Shown piece after piece: positions 38,901 to 48,829 of a DNA stretch of 64,000 bases; the first letter of the stretch is position 1, and the number at the start of each line of letters is the position of its first letter. The stretch is from NCBI GenBank assembly GCA_030248225.1, contig JASANE010018522.1:1-64000 (forward strand), read 5' to 3'. A program made the position numbers and the translations under genes. Under the pieces are notes generated by a model that did no database searches, was not told where the DNA came from, and was given only the letters and a program-made list of their open reading frames with translations. The DNA comes from Trileptium ribeirensis. Its lineage: Eukaryota; Nematoda; Enoplea; Enoplida; Thoracostomopsidae.

Positions 38901-40538
38901 GTTCTAACTTTGTGCACTATTGTGTGATATCCACATATATCTAAAACTCATGGCTGTTGTCCGCAAAAGGCGTAGGTGTACCTATGCTTCATTGTGTTCT
39001 GCAATCTAGATAGAGTTCCTAGTCTTTAAGGAAATTTCTTCCTTCAGACCAAAATTTTTGAAGTATCGCTTGTAACATGGCAATAGTTTCTGCGATATCA
39101 CTCATATTTTCACACAACATGTCTACTTCTATAGCCTATTTCCAACAAAAACATCACAGCGATATGGCTACATTTTCAATGATTTCAGGACCAAGTACCA
39201 TATTAGATACAAAAAATTATAAAAAAATTAAAATAAATAAAATTGATTATGTATTATCAACATCAGTTATTTTAATTTGACAATGACCAATTTTGCTCTA
39301 ATTTGAAGTTTAAAAATAATGTATTCGTTTGTTCCGTGCACACATGTCTTTATCTATCTAGTTGAATGAACAATCACAAGTGAATGTTTATGTTTCACGA
39401 AAACAAACAACATGAGGGAAGTCCAAGTCCCCCTAAAGGCGGGAAGCACGATACCAACATTCTCCCGAAAGAACGGGCGAAAGGGAATAGTGTCGGCACC
39501 CACGGGACCCAAATAATAAAACTATTTTATTCGACTACCGGTGTCGGTGTTAAAGTCGAACTAGGCTTATTTTGTAGAGCAAATAAGTTCCTATAAAACC
39601 GTATATATTGCTTTCCTGTGGTTCTCTCAGAATGTAGGATTTGGGTCAAAACGGGTTCTAGAATGGGCGATTGGGATCCAAAATGCACAAAAATGGTAAT
39701 ATCTTCGCAAACGCTGGATCTATGTAGGTATGCTCGGTCTCTTTCTGTAGACCAATTCATCCTCTATCAGGTTGCTGGTATTGTCATTATTTTGCTGCAG
39801 GGTTGTGTCAAAAAGTGTTCGTCAATGGACCCATGGGAGATAAAATACAGGGAGACGGTATTGTGCGAGACCACTGAGCTCTACAGGATGTTTCTGGTAT
39901 TTGTCGAACAATTCATCCTCTATGTAACTTCACATGTCGTGCTGCTATTGTCATTACTTATCTTCAACCACCGAGCTATGCAAGTATGTTTGTCTAATTT
40001 TATAGGGCAATTGATCCTCTATGTGCTTGAAAGAATTGCCAGCACAACAATCTGTATATCTTCTCAACTACTCCAGCAGGCGTGGCTGATAATCCGAAAT
40101 GGTAGTGGTGTCATTGTTGGGGAGTTGACGAGCTGCTTCCACTTCTTCGTTCTTATTTGCAGGATCATGGTGTCCAGCATTGCCACTCGGTTCCTGTTTA
40201 AACGTGTATCTATTCGGCGAAACGCAAAATGAGTAAATACAATAGTTGACGAAACGACAAGCTGTTTACACTCATTGTTTTTGCAGGATCACGGTGTTCA
40301 ACATTGCCACTCGGTTCTTGTTGAACAGGGTGTCTATTCGGCGAAATGCAAAATGAGTAAGTACTATCAGCGACGAAGTGACGAGTTGTTTGGCGAACAT
40401 CCGAATTTGTATCTTATGGAAGCAAGCGTTCACTACAATCATCACATAGTTGATGAAAGCTTCAGACAGCCAACGTTTGTCGAGCCGAATATACTTAGCG
40501 CTGTTCAAATGATATACGATCGTGAGGGGTTTTCGTGA
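26911..40538 (+). CDS. HDHD5: HDHD5/CECR5-like HAD-superfamily hydrolase, nine coding exons, 5' exon not found
   Basis: Exons: 26911-27126, 27730-27842, 28818-28911, 30232-30280, 31958-32144, one of three 46-nt copies (32796-32841, 32919-32964 or 33042-33087), 34074-34213, 37396-37555 and 40287-40538 (stop TGA). All join in phase across GT-AG introns and give about 417 residues; the human protein is about 423. HAD motifs are present: I, DVDGV (first exon residues 14-18, nucleophile Asp); II, FVTNAS; III, Lys of MGKPS; IV, GDNPESD. The long segment between II and III is the C2 cap of class IIA HAD enzymes. Other family signatures are SGQGP, LFGEP.KWETS, PPYPH.P.LA.NMDLLW, GHGTF.LCLET and LMEAS near the end. 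The family is described as mitochondrial with no settled substrate. The N-terminal exon, probably a targeting peptide, is missing. LVEQGVY here has EQ where the other copy has KT. Confidence 0.93.
29064..29339 (-). CDS. Hypothetical 91-residue ORF in an HDHD5 intron
   Basis: An ATG-started frame (MSEGQVNSATWGSK...) on the strand opposite HDHD5, in the intron after 28911. The composition is protein-like (charged, Ala-rich middle, no low complexity) but I recognise no domain. The mirror frame on the + strand from about 16035 is broken by an inserted CTC-like change near 16085 and a stop, so it is not conserved between arms. It may be a fragment of a retrocopy or transposon. Confidence 0.18.
   Translation of the reverse strand: MSEGQVNSATWGSKSYIGRTSFHRGLRNYSLPFSLQTWAQHANQKWSDATGKLAKEAATLRAAPLVTTSLCREHKASAAKLQAVYLTSKLV
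29448..29660. repeat. Two-copy 100-bp direct repeat (right arm)
   Basis: Mirror of 15716-15916, in the HDHD5 intron after 28911. The two units contain CCTACAGCAAATAACTTTTC and CCTACAGCACATAACTTTTC respectively. The units are more alike here than in the left arm. Confidence 0.7.
32739..33108 (+). repeat. Three-copy 123-bp tandem array, each unit holding one HDHD5 micro-exon
   Basis: Three near-identical units each contain a T-rich tract, an acceptor TTTTTTAG, the same 46-nt exon encoding IGHGTFMLCLETLYR and a donor (GTAAGT, GTAAGT, GTAAAT). Exon copies are 32796-32841, 32919-32964 and 33042-33087. The exon begins by completing the split Arg codon AG/A and ends in phase 0, joining directly to KLTGN in the next exon. 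Because 46 is not a multiple of three, including two copies shifts the frame; exactly one can be used in a full-length protein. Confidence 0.93.
34993..36000 (-). mobile_element. CR1-like non-LTR retrotransposon fragment, C-terminal part of reverse transcriptase
   Basis: An unbroken 335-codon reading frame covers only the region after the catalytic palm. Landmarks in order: KISQWAVGSGMEFNVEKC, EKDLGVWISANMK, CTEAA, an IYKTLVRPRLQ segment, LEDVQRGAAKLIP, ETRRIRADLIMMYRMAH, FKLQTRY and FACRTIRLWNNLPDNV. This order is typical of CR1-clade ORF2 C-termini. The YADD catalytic box and endonuclease are absent, so the element is 5' truncated and inactive. It lies antisense in the HDHD5 intron between 34213 and 37396. 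An Ala run from a (CAG)n tract follows the conserved region. Confidence 0.85.
38330..38945. repeat. Three diverged copies of the same module (right arm)
   Basis: Mirror of 6430-7060, in the HDHD5 intron before the last exon. Shared blocks include GGGCATGGCAAACCGATTG, GGCATTTGGGAAACTCATT and GATGGTTTGAGGGCATGGG. Confidence 0.58.
39586..40098. repeat. Dispersed repeat family A, clustered copies (right arm)
   Basis: Mirror of 5320-5810, inside the HDHD5 intron between 37555 and 40287. It contains the same TTCATCCTCTATCAGG and CAATTCATCCTCTATGTAAC unit starts. Long open frames in this block are by-products of the repeat. Confidence 0.7.
40100..40286 (+). repeat. Tandem partial duplicate of the HDHD5 last exon, decoy acceptor
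   Basis: At 40163 a TTTGCAG acceptor is followed by a degenerate copy of the last exon's start (DHGVQHCHSVPV then stop), 124 bp before the true exon at 40287, which begins DHGVQHCHSVLV. A third, more decayed piece lies around 40100-40140. Splicing to the 40163 acceptor would truncate the protein before the conserved C-terminus. Confidence 0.85.
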
Positions 40539-42430
40539 CGTGACGACAACGAATATGGCGATGAATCGCGGACGCAGCAAGCATATGTATGCGTAAAGCG
40601 GGTGTTTAAAATGACTGAAATCAATTTCAGGACAAGGCACGCTAGGTACAACAGTCACTGGCCGGACACGACGTTCGTTAAACTATGTCATGTAACTGGC
40701 CGATGTATTGCTAAACTTGTTCGACGAATAATGTTTTCTTTCATTCTTACTTGAGTGAGAGTTATTGCTAGTGATTGAGTGAGGTTAGTTGCTGTTTGAA
40801 ACTGCCTCAAAACGATCTTGTTTTCAGGTGATCGACGTTGACTGAGGGGTTTTGGAGTACTACAGTCACGGACAAAAAAGTATTGTCACAAAACACGGAC
40901 GTCAACAGAACAAAATTGGCGTCTGTTCGTGTTCAGATGCAGTTTAGTCATTCGTTGCCCATGTTTATACGGGAAGATAAATTCGTGCAGTTGTCGTTTC
41001 CGGGCTAAATTTCATGCCACGCCTTTACTTACTTAGTTTAGTCCACGACTATGTTATATTGTTTAGTAGCTTTTCGATAATACGTTTTAACATATTCTGT
41101 TTTAGTTTTTTTCCAAATTTGACAATCGTTTCCATTCATAGACTGGCACCCAGAAAGTCATTTTCATGCTAGAAAAACCTCTATCAATAGATTTTTAGTT
41201 ATAATTTATTTTTAGTATTTAACACTGACACTGTAGGCATTTTCGGTGAAAAAAATCCCTGCTAAATATTTTGTTTCCAGCCATATTTGAGTCAAATAGC
41301 TACGGACGTGTGTGATCAAAAATAAATTTCATTTTCAAGCAATCTGCAAGTTTATTCTTGCTTTTGATGGTGTTTAACCATTTAGCAGGAACGCAATGGT
41401 CGATAGTCAAAGATTTAGTTCGCCCTTATTGTACGTTATGCTTCAGAATTACGCAGGTCTGAATACAGAATAAAGCCAGATACATTGTCGGTTATGTTTA
41501 TAATATTAAAGCAGCGAATATAGCGCAAGAATCAAAGCAAAAAAATTCCGCTTAAATCATTTAGCAAATCATATTTATAAACTCACGATTGATGTTTTCA
41601 GCACGTTGCAAACTCTAACATCTTTTAAATAGGCACCCAAGTAACAAATATTTACTTCCATTTCTTGCAAAATATTACATCCCGTCCTCCATATCGTGTT
41701 CTGTATAAGCCTTACGAAACAGTGAGTCTTGAACATATAAGAGCATAATGTTTACGTAAAATAGTAGTTGTTGCGAAAGGCGAATTGCCTAAGTTCCACG
41801 CATTACCTGGACAATGAGATATGCCAAGAGCTATCCCCCTTTGGACTATATTTATTCGTTGTGGATCTAAATCCGGTGCTATCATATCAAACGTCTCTCA
41901 AACAGTTCCAGCTATCAGAACAGCAACAGGGTATGAATTATTAATCCTTGACGTGACCTATTAGACGGCTGCCAACCTAGTCGTCGACTGCGTTGTTAAC
42001 AAGTGTATATCGGGTGCCTGGGCTATAACACTGATCTGGCTAGCAAGCAGGATATAATTAACCTGCTCAAATTACTGTTTGACGATAAACATGGTTCTAC
42101 GTTACCGTCACAGGCTGATTTGGCTTTAATAAAATATAGAACGTTTGCGCTCAATATTGCATTTTGAAAGACGTGTGCGTGCGTGTTAACATGAACGCAT
42201 GTGAATTGCGTGGCTGCTGAAATTATTACTATTGATAGATTGGCAGCGGAGCGTTGTCACGCAATTATTGTTTTTAGAACCGTATTACACGCGCCATTAC
42301 GTAAATACGATACGTTTACATGCATTCTCGCGTGTGTGGTGGTACGTATGCGTTTCAGCTTGCACTGTCGCCTGCCAGTGGCGTTAACTCAGGATGGCCG
42401 TTCCGCCTTCTCCCTCACAGTGTTGACATA
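40539..42430. other. Region 3' of HDHD5 in the right arm
   Basis: It contains the possible MITE at 40861-41049. The rest (41050-42430) shows no coding frame with gene-like features; the 82-codon frame at 42201 is not conserved in the mirror (one stop and frame changes) and has no domain. AATAAA-like signals exist but cannot be assigned. Confidence 0.5.
40861..41049. mobile_element. Possible second Tc1/mariner-like MITE, mirror copy
   Basis: Begins TACAGTCACGGACAAAAAAG and ends near CTTAGTTTAGTCCACGACTA. It is the mirror of 4314-4502, with clustered differences in the middle. It lies ~320 bp downstream of the HDHD5 stop. Confidence 0.4.
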
Positions 42431-42640
42431 CCGTCGTGGCCAGAAATAAGTGCAATCGAAAACGCAATGGATCCAAAATTCGTTTAATCGCAATCGATCG
42501 AAATATCGTTTAATTGCAAATAATCAAAATTTTGAAAATTATCTAATTGTGCGAAAATCGAGAATCGATAGAAATTTCGTTTAATCGAATAGATCGAAAT
42601 TTTCAATCGATTATTTTGCACTTATTTCTGCACATAACTG
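42431..42640. mobile_element. Mirror copy of the Tc1/mariner-like MITE
   Basis: Flanked by TA at 42429-42430 and 42641-42642. The left terminus CCGTCGTGGCCAGAAATAAG is intact; the right terminus is diverged (CTTATTTCTGCACATAACTG). The internal GATTAAACG repeats have accumulated substitutions compared with 2743-2951. Confidence 0.75.
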
Positions 42641-44479
42641 TACCACACAAACGTGAAATATCCGGAATAGAATGAAAAATATGTGTTGTTACAATAGCAG
42701 TCAAAAAATTTTCATAACAAACCATTCGTCCTTTATGTCGAAAAAATTTTGCAAAACCGCATCCTCCTGTCAGAACTTTCTGCATCCGCCACTGAAAACA
42801 CTTGCTTGGTTTCACCAGTCCTTTATTAACCGGGAACCAAGTGTGCATTTAAAATTTTTGCTATCTTTGCGCCACTGCTTTTGCAATTTGGCCTAGTTTT
42901 AACGTTTGGATATTGATTCTGGATCCGCCGCTATGTGAATAATTTGGTTGAAATAGGCACGGTATAATTTTGGTGTCAAAGTGTCATAAATTACGAGTTT
43001 ATTGCATAATGATATGTATTTTTTGTTCATGAAGTTTATTATAATTAGTCATTTTTATGTGTGGTGTATAATTGTATTATTTGTTAGTAAATAACGTCTT
43101 ACTCTTTAATTCCTGCAAATTTGTGACATAATGAGGAATTAGTTTATTGCTGGTAATATGCGTTGCGATCATGTAACTAACTGTTTCGCAAGACCGTTGG
43201 GTACAGCCATGATTCTCGCAGTTGAATATGATGTTAGGTTCGATTCTTTATGCATTGTCTGGTTAGACCAAGCGAAGCGATTTGTGTAAGCAAACGGAGA
43301 AAATTTTTTGACGTTTTGTCTGGCAATCATTTCATCTATACTTTTAATCATTTGGAAGTTAAGCGCTTTGCGATATAAACAATGTGGGCCTATTTTGATT
43401 AGTCTGGTTTTATATCTTATGTTTTTCTTCAGCATCGGGCACATTTTGTGATGATCTGATGATGACTGATCAAATATAATTTATAGTTATGTCTTCTCAC
43501 AAAGTTGCGTACCCATGATAAACAGCCGGATTTGTGTTATGTCAAATTTTAGGATTTGCTTTGATAGCCATGCGCTAAAGTTGGATGATTACCGGGATAA
43601 AGTGACCGTTAACGTCGTAGTAAAATTAGACATGCCGCAGTAGAAGAACATAATTCTATGAAAAAATATAAGTATTGTCCTATTACTTTAATCCATGCCA
43701 GCGGTATTGTCACAGTAAATGTATGATTTAAATTGTAGTTTGAATATTCTCATATTTATCTTTTGGATGTCCTGGATGTGTTACCGGGAATCGCTGGGCG
43801 AAGGTACCCAAATCGGGGTCGATTTTTGAAACTACAGTCCTTCAGTATTTGTTTGTAAAGTTATCGCATGTTTTGTTCAGATCGGGTTTGTTGTATTTGC
43901 AGATGTGTAAACACCTCAATAATTACATATGATAAAGTTGCCAGCGTTATCAGGTACAGTCAACGATTGTGTAATAAAGTTATCGATGTAATCCGAGTTG
44001 ACGAAAGTGAATATTATCTATATAAAATTTTGTTAATAATTATTGTGAAAAAATATAATGTATAAAGTGATATCTTTATTATAATGTACACTTACAGTAT
44101 ATATATGTCAAAATTTCTGTCGAAACAGCTGGTTCTAAATTAGTATTTCATTATTTTTTTATTATTTCTCGAGCGAGACACTCGCAAGATCAAAAATTGA
44201 CAGTCATTTCTGGAGAGTACTGACATTTATATTCATATTATATCCGATCTGTATATATACCACTCACCGACTTCACATTCCGGTTTTGGAATTCACATAA
44301 AAGCTAGCTCAATAATTTGCTGTAGTCGTCGTGTTTTTGTGCATGAATTGGATCTATCGCTGCGTGCCGAAGTGTGAAAATTTGTGGTAGGGAGTGATGT
44401 TTGTGTAATATTTATTGAATTCTGAGTTTAGTGAGTCTAACGAGCAGAGCGATGAATTCTTACTAGTCGTGACATTGGC
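42641..44479. other. Outer right arm without a recognised gene
   Basis: Apart from the small hypothetical ORF at 43169-43444, this stretch shows no gene. It is almost identical to 900-2700 reversed, except for a scrambled cluster at about 42800-42830. Confidence 0.45.
43169..43444 (-). CDS. Hypothetical 91-residue ORF, mirror copy
   Basis: Identical translation to 1938-2213 on the opposite arm. No recognised domain, signal peptide or splice context. Reported only because it is an exact pair. Confidence 0.12.
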   Translation of the reverse strand: MCPMLKKNIRYKTRLIKIGPHCLYRKALNFQMIKSIDEMIARQNVKKFSPFAYTNRFAWSNQTMHKESNLTSYSTARIMAVPNGLAKQLVT

Positions 44480-44950
44480 GAAATTTAATACTTTACGTTA
44501 TTGGGTTTTTAGGATGACACGCATATCTAAGCTTTGGCTGCGTGGATTTATTCTCGCCATAGCTCATTTTGAAAGCTTGAAATCTGTTGCCGTTTAGTGC
44601 CTTATATGGCCCGATTCCAACATCTTCCACCCCAAAAAGCTGGCCAACAAAGCTCGGATCGGAAATCGAAGCGGTCCGAAAAATCTGATTTATCGTACCT
44701 GGGCAACCCGATGCGATATTTGGGGTCATTTTGTAAAACACGCATCTAAAATACGTACTATATTTATATAATGCTTTGCTACGCCTCTTTTAAAATGAGA
44801 GATTTGGGTCAAAGGGGGTTGTTAAAAGGACCTGAAACCGGCAGTATCTCAGTAACCGCTCAAACTATATGATCATTTTAGGTCTCATTTTTTTAGAACA
44901 ATCCATCCTCTATATAACTGTACACGCTGTAGGGTTGGATCAGAATGGGT
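44480..44950. repeat. Dispersed repeat family A plus adjoining module (right arm, outer)
   Basis: Mirror of 430-900. It includes CTCATTTTGAAAGCTTGAAA and the GAACAATCCATCCTCTATAT unit start near 44900. One short cluster differs between the arms near 44800; the rest is nearly identical. Confidence 0.6.
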
Positions 44951-45380
44951 CCATGAGATCATAAATACGCGAAAAAGGTAATCATGTATCTCAGAGGTGT
45001 GCGAATGCCTAAAATTAGAGGTTCGTCCACCGTCACGGTGGCCGCACCTGCGTGCTCAGAAAATTTGTCCAGGCCCGCGGAGCCCACAATTTGTAAAGCG
45101 ATACTCGATGCATTGGAATTTGTGCTTATGCATTACAAAAGCATTCTTTAAATTGTTGATTCATTGCCAGCAAATGTCACTACGATGAGACATAGTCTCT
45201 GCGATGAGTCACGACCGGATGCGTCATGCATCTGTGTAACCCGCATCCATACTTCCTAATCACCAAAACACGAAAGATTGCCGGCATTTTGGGCAGTTAA
45301 GATCACAGTCAAGACTGTATTGTTTTTCAACAGCCTCTATTTTCGTCTATATGTCTATAAGCCTAGTGGTCACGGTATCC

Positions 45381-46230
45381 ACTAACAAGGCCCTTCAGGC
45401 TGCACGCGCTGTATGGCCCATGCTATTCAACCTTTCAAACTGTGCCCAATTCAGATAACGCATAACGCAATTCGGTAGCGGTCAGTAAAAAGAAACCGCG
45501 AATTTTTTTTAACATTTGTCCTTAGTATGTGTGAAATGCACACACACTAGATGCAACTTACTACCACTTTTTAACCGTGCACAGTAACAGGAACAGCACT
45601 GCATTTCAAACCGCGTCCAAATAAAGAAAACCACCAAATCCACTAAAATAGTAAACGTGGGTCATTTAGACATTGACCACTAAATTAATATTGTCTTGTA
45701 TTTTAAACAGTGTAAAATAAAGGAATCCGCCTAGTTAAATGAAACAAGAAGCTTGTCGGGCAACACACTAAATGCAATTTACTACCAATTTTAACCGTGC
45801 CCAGTAACAGGAACAACGCTCCATTTGAAACCGCGTCTAAATAAGGAAAACCACCAACTCAAATCGACAACCTCCAGATGAAGGAACCCACCATTCCTTT
45901 TAGAATAAACTCCATATTTGGAGAGTAAAAAACATTTTATAACTTTGCCGTGATTTTCAGCGAAGAATGATGTCATTTAAAAATTTAGACAAAGAAATTA
46001 GATGTCATCTATTGCGATAACTACAGCTTGCAACATATATTTTGTAATTATCGGATTGAAAGTTGTTTGGAATTTTAACGCCTGGTTTTCCTCCTTTTCC
46101 TTTGCTGTATAGTCCGGTCATTCGGAATAAGTTCGACGGGGATGAGATGTCTTTCGGTGCCCCCTAAGAGACGGCTCATGTACCGATCAAATTTCGACCT
46201 TGAGATTTTTGGGTCATTAACGAAAGATAT
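45381..46230. repeat. Two-copy direct repeat, 220-bp spacing, in the inter-palindrome region
   Basis: TTAACCGTGC at 45571 and at 45791 anchors two ~95-bp copies that share CACACTA.ATGCAA.TTACTACCA, CAGTAACAGGAACA and AAACCGCGTC.AAATAA.GAAAACCACCAA. The copies are diverged. No gene is recognised in the stretch. Confidence 0.75.
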
Positions 46231-47280
46231 TGGGTGACAACGACATTGGATAAGACAATTAATGTCGACAGGAAAATAATCATGTGCAGTGCTGGCCGCG
46301 CAGTAACTGCTTATAATTTGATTTTAAGACGTTTGGGCCGATATAACATGCCATTTTTGAAGGCACTAAAGGTTTATTTACCCTATCACACTATCGAAAT
46401 GATTCAATTCACCCGGATTTGCGACCTATACGTGATGGGTTCCGCCGGAACCCCGAAGCAATGACGGATATTTTGCAGTATCATAAGGCATACTCAGTAT
46501 GGGCACAAATTTTTTGTACATTTTGTCGTAACACAGTAAAATAGATTCCACGCTCTCTTGTTTAACTAAATCTAAGTGTCCGTAAGGCGGAGGGAATGCA
46601 GTGAAGTCGGTTCCGAAAATCTTCTATCGGTTTGTGTATTCTTAAATTTTTGATATGAAGTCTCTAAACAGGCCGCATTTTGCAAATATATCACAATTTT
46701 CCAGTTGATAAAACATAAATTTTCAATATTCGATGTTTTGGATTTAATAAAACATTGTCACAGCTCTCTAGTTTTGCTTTTGAAGTTATGTTCATGCAAA
46801 ACTTATTTATTTACTCAGATTCGCCCAATTTTTTTTGCGACGTTCTTACGACATAATCGGTTAAGTTACGTTTCATTTGCAGTCGGTTTTAAGGAAAAGT
46901 TAACACGAATTTTATCAAAATCGACCTCAGCTGGCGTTGAAATTATATGAACTTGGGCCAGAAGGATTAAAAGATCTGTTCAAAACCTAAAAAAGCCATC
47001 GTAGCGGAAAGCTATCGATCTTCGACAATACGTCGAAAATAAGCTACATAATCATAGCAAACTAAATATGTATATATTCATTTTATATTTATGCATACAT
47101 GTCTGGAAACTTATATTATTCTCGAAGTTGAAAGTCGGCCCTACATTGTCAAACGTAACACTGCGTGAAAACAGCTGTTTATCAAGCGGAGTTGTCCGGG
47201 CTGAGGGTACCCGAAGGGTTAACCACTACCAGAGGGCTCAACTTGTGAGCTCGTGCCCGTGCGCTGTTCTGATGTACCGT
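46231..47280. other. Inter-palindrome stretch, no recognised gene
   Basis: Short open frames at 46234-46464 and 46705-46950 have no recognisable domain and no clear splice context. No tandem repeats are seen. Confidence 0.4.
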
Positions 47281-47282
47281 TG

Positions 47283-47485
47283 TCTTGAGTTATATTTGTA
47301 GAGTAGTTCATTCTCTATATAATTATACATGGTGTGCTGCTATTGTTATTATTTACGCTGCAGGGTTGTGTCAAAATGAGTGTTCCAATGGATCCATGGG
47401 ACCTAAAATACACGAAAACAGCAATATCTCAGTAAGCACTCGAGTGGTAGGACAATTCATCTTTTACGTAGATGCACATTTTATC
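47283..47485. repeat. Dispersed repeat family A copy outside the palindromes
   Basis: TAGAGTAGTTCATTCTCTAT, GCAGGGTTGTGTCAAAATGA, GGATCCATGGGACCTAAAAT and CACTCGAGTGGTAGGACAAT match the complement of the units at 5320-5810. This shows the family is dispersed and not confined to the inverted arms. Confidence 0.68.
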
Positions 47486-47538
47486 TCCTCAACTGTTCAA
47501 GCTACATGGATGATATTCGGCTGATTTTGTAAGTTGAA

Positions 47539-47859
47539 GCGTGTTCACACTCTCTCAAACTCTTACACACTCTCAAACACTCTCAAACTTTTTGGTCAAA
47601 TTTTGATCAAAATTTGAGTTAAAATTTTGATCAAAATCTGAAAGGCATCTTTTTTGGATTTTTGGTAAGTTTGAAGGTGTGAACACTGTTCAAAATTTTC
47701 AAGGATATTCCGGTAGCCAATCAACGACAAGATGAATTACCTGAAAATATCTGAGCTCAAATTTTGATCTTAAATTTCGAAATATTGCAATTTTGCTTTA
47801 AAAATTACCGTCAACTTTTGATCAAAATTTGAGCAAGAAGCTTGAGTGTGTGAACACGC
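47539..47859. mobile_element. MITE-like element with GCGTGTTCACAC terminal inverted repeats
   Basis: The left end GCGTGTTCACACTCTCTCAA and the complement of the right end (GCGTGTTCACACACTCAAGC) share a 12-bp perfect core and continue partly. The interior has repeated palindromic TTTTGATCAAAA units (near 47600, 47626 and 47818) and no coding. Target-site duplication is unclear. An internal GGTGTGAACAC near 47678 suggests a nested or composite copy. Confidence 0.65.
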
Positions 47860-48269
47860 CTTTAATGCTCAATATAGTTGTCTCTGAATTACATATTCAT
47901 CAGTCAGAGCTATAAATAATTAATATAAAATTGTTATATTATATAACTGATTACCATATTTATATTATTATATATTAAATATGGTCTATATATTCCGTTT
48001 TAAACGATATCTAGACAACGTTTTATGCATAATTCGATGATTTTTAACAGGCTTGATGTCCGGTTGATCACAGCTCGGCGAAACGGATGTCGCTAAATTA
48101 CATACGTCTTCTGTATACACCACCAAATAGTTGACTAATAAGCTCACCCAAAGTTGTTAGTTGTTGTTAATAAGGGTGGTTTTGTTGCCTGCCCACATGG
48201 CCGGACTGTAAAGCTGACCATTTCTGTTCAAAACCTTTATTTATATTGCTTACACAAACTCACCAATGA

Positions 48270-48296
48270 ATTCGATAATAATAATAATAATAATCA
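48270..48296. repeat. (ATA/AAT)n microsatellite
   Basis: GATAATAATAATAATAATAA at about 48274: seven trinucleotide units, within otherwise unremarkable AT-rich DNA (47860-48480). Confidence 0.85.
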
Positions 48297-48500
48297 AATT
48301 TCATTACTAATTAAAACTTGTTAATAACCGCGATACAAAACACATCGGGGACAGTCTCGGGATACTGGTTCCTGTCATGTTATAAAACTGAATTATTGTA
48401 ATTCGCTAATAAGGCGGAAGAAACACATGTCTTAGATATTATGACTATTGTAATTCTTTTAGTTCCACTGAGCTTCCAAACATGCTTGAACCCGGGATTA

Positions 48501-48740
48501 AGAACCCTCAAGGATTAATGTCGTTGCAAAGCTGGAAATTGTGTTATCGGTACTCAATCTGGAGCTATGACGTAGACACTGACATAGATGCTAAGTCCGC
48601 ACCCGCTATATCAATACCCGAGAACCCTCAAGGATTAACGTCGATGCAAAGCTGGAAATTGTGTTACCGGTACTCAATCTGGGGCTATGACGTAGACATT
48701 GACATAGTTGCTAAGTTCGTACCCGCTGCATCAATGCTCT
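48501..48740 (+). repeat. Two-copy 120-bp tandem repeat with an open reading frame
   Basis: AGAACCCTCAAGGATTAA begins at 48501 and at 48621, an exact 120-bp period. Being a multiple of three, it leaves an open frame (48482-48817) that translates both copies into the same 40-residue repeat: NPQGL.S.QSWKLCYRYSIW, then YDVD.DI.AK. Differences between copies are mostly single substitutions. There is no known domain; an expressed repeat protein cannot be excluded but evidence is thin. Confidence 0.8.
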
Positions 48741-48829
48741 CAGTTGCGCCCAAGAGCGTAGCCATGGGTCTAGACCCTCCCTTTTCGGATAGTTTTTTCA
48801 TCTATTCCATATCGTAGCAAGAAAGGAAG

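Larger units (their letters stand above)
23126..45380 (-). repeat. Palindrome 1, right arm (giant inverted repeat)
   Basis: This is the reverse complement of 1-22287. The inner end (TGAGACAAACTGTG, about 23126) and the last checkable base (45380, pairing with base 1) are both visible. The right arm carries the readable HDHD5 copy on the + strand and an unbroken 335-codon CR1 reverse-transcriptase fragment on the - strand, while the left arm equivalents are broken. Bases after 45380 would pair with sequence outside the window, so 45380 is a lower limit on the arm. Confidence 0.97.

Noticed and set aside
39618..40232. 204-codon open frame on the + strand
   Set aside because: It lies entirely in repeat family A units plus the decoy last exon in a wrong frame, with no domain; the mirror strand does not keep it open.
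40272..40658. 128-codon frame on the - strand, also at 4701-5087 (+)
   Set aside because: It is the antisense shadow of the HDHD5 last exon.
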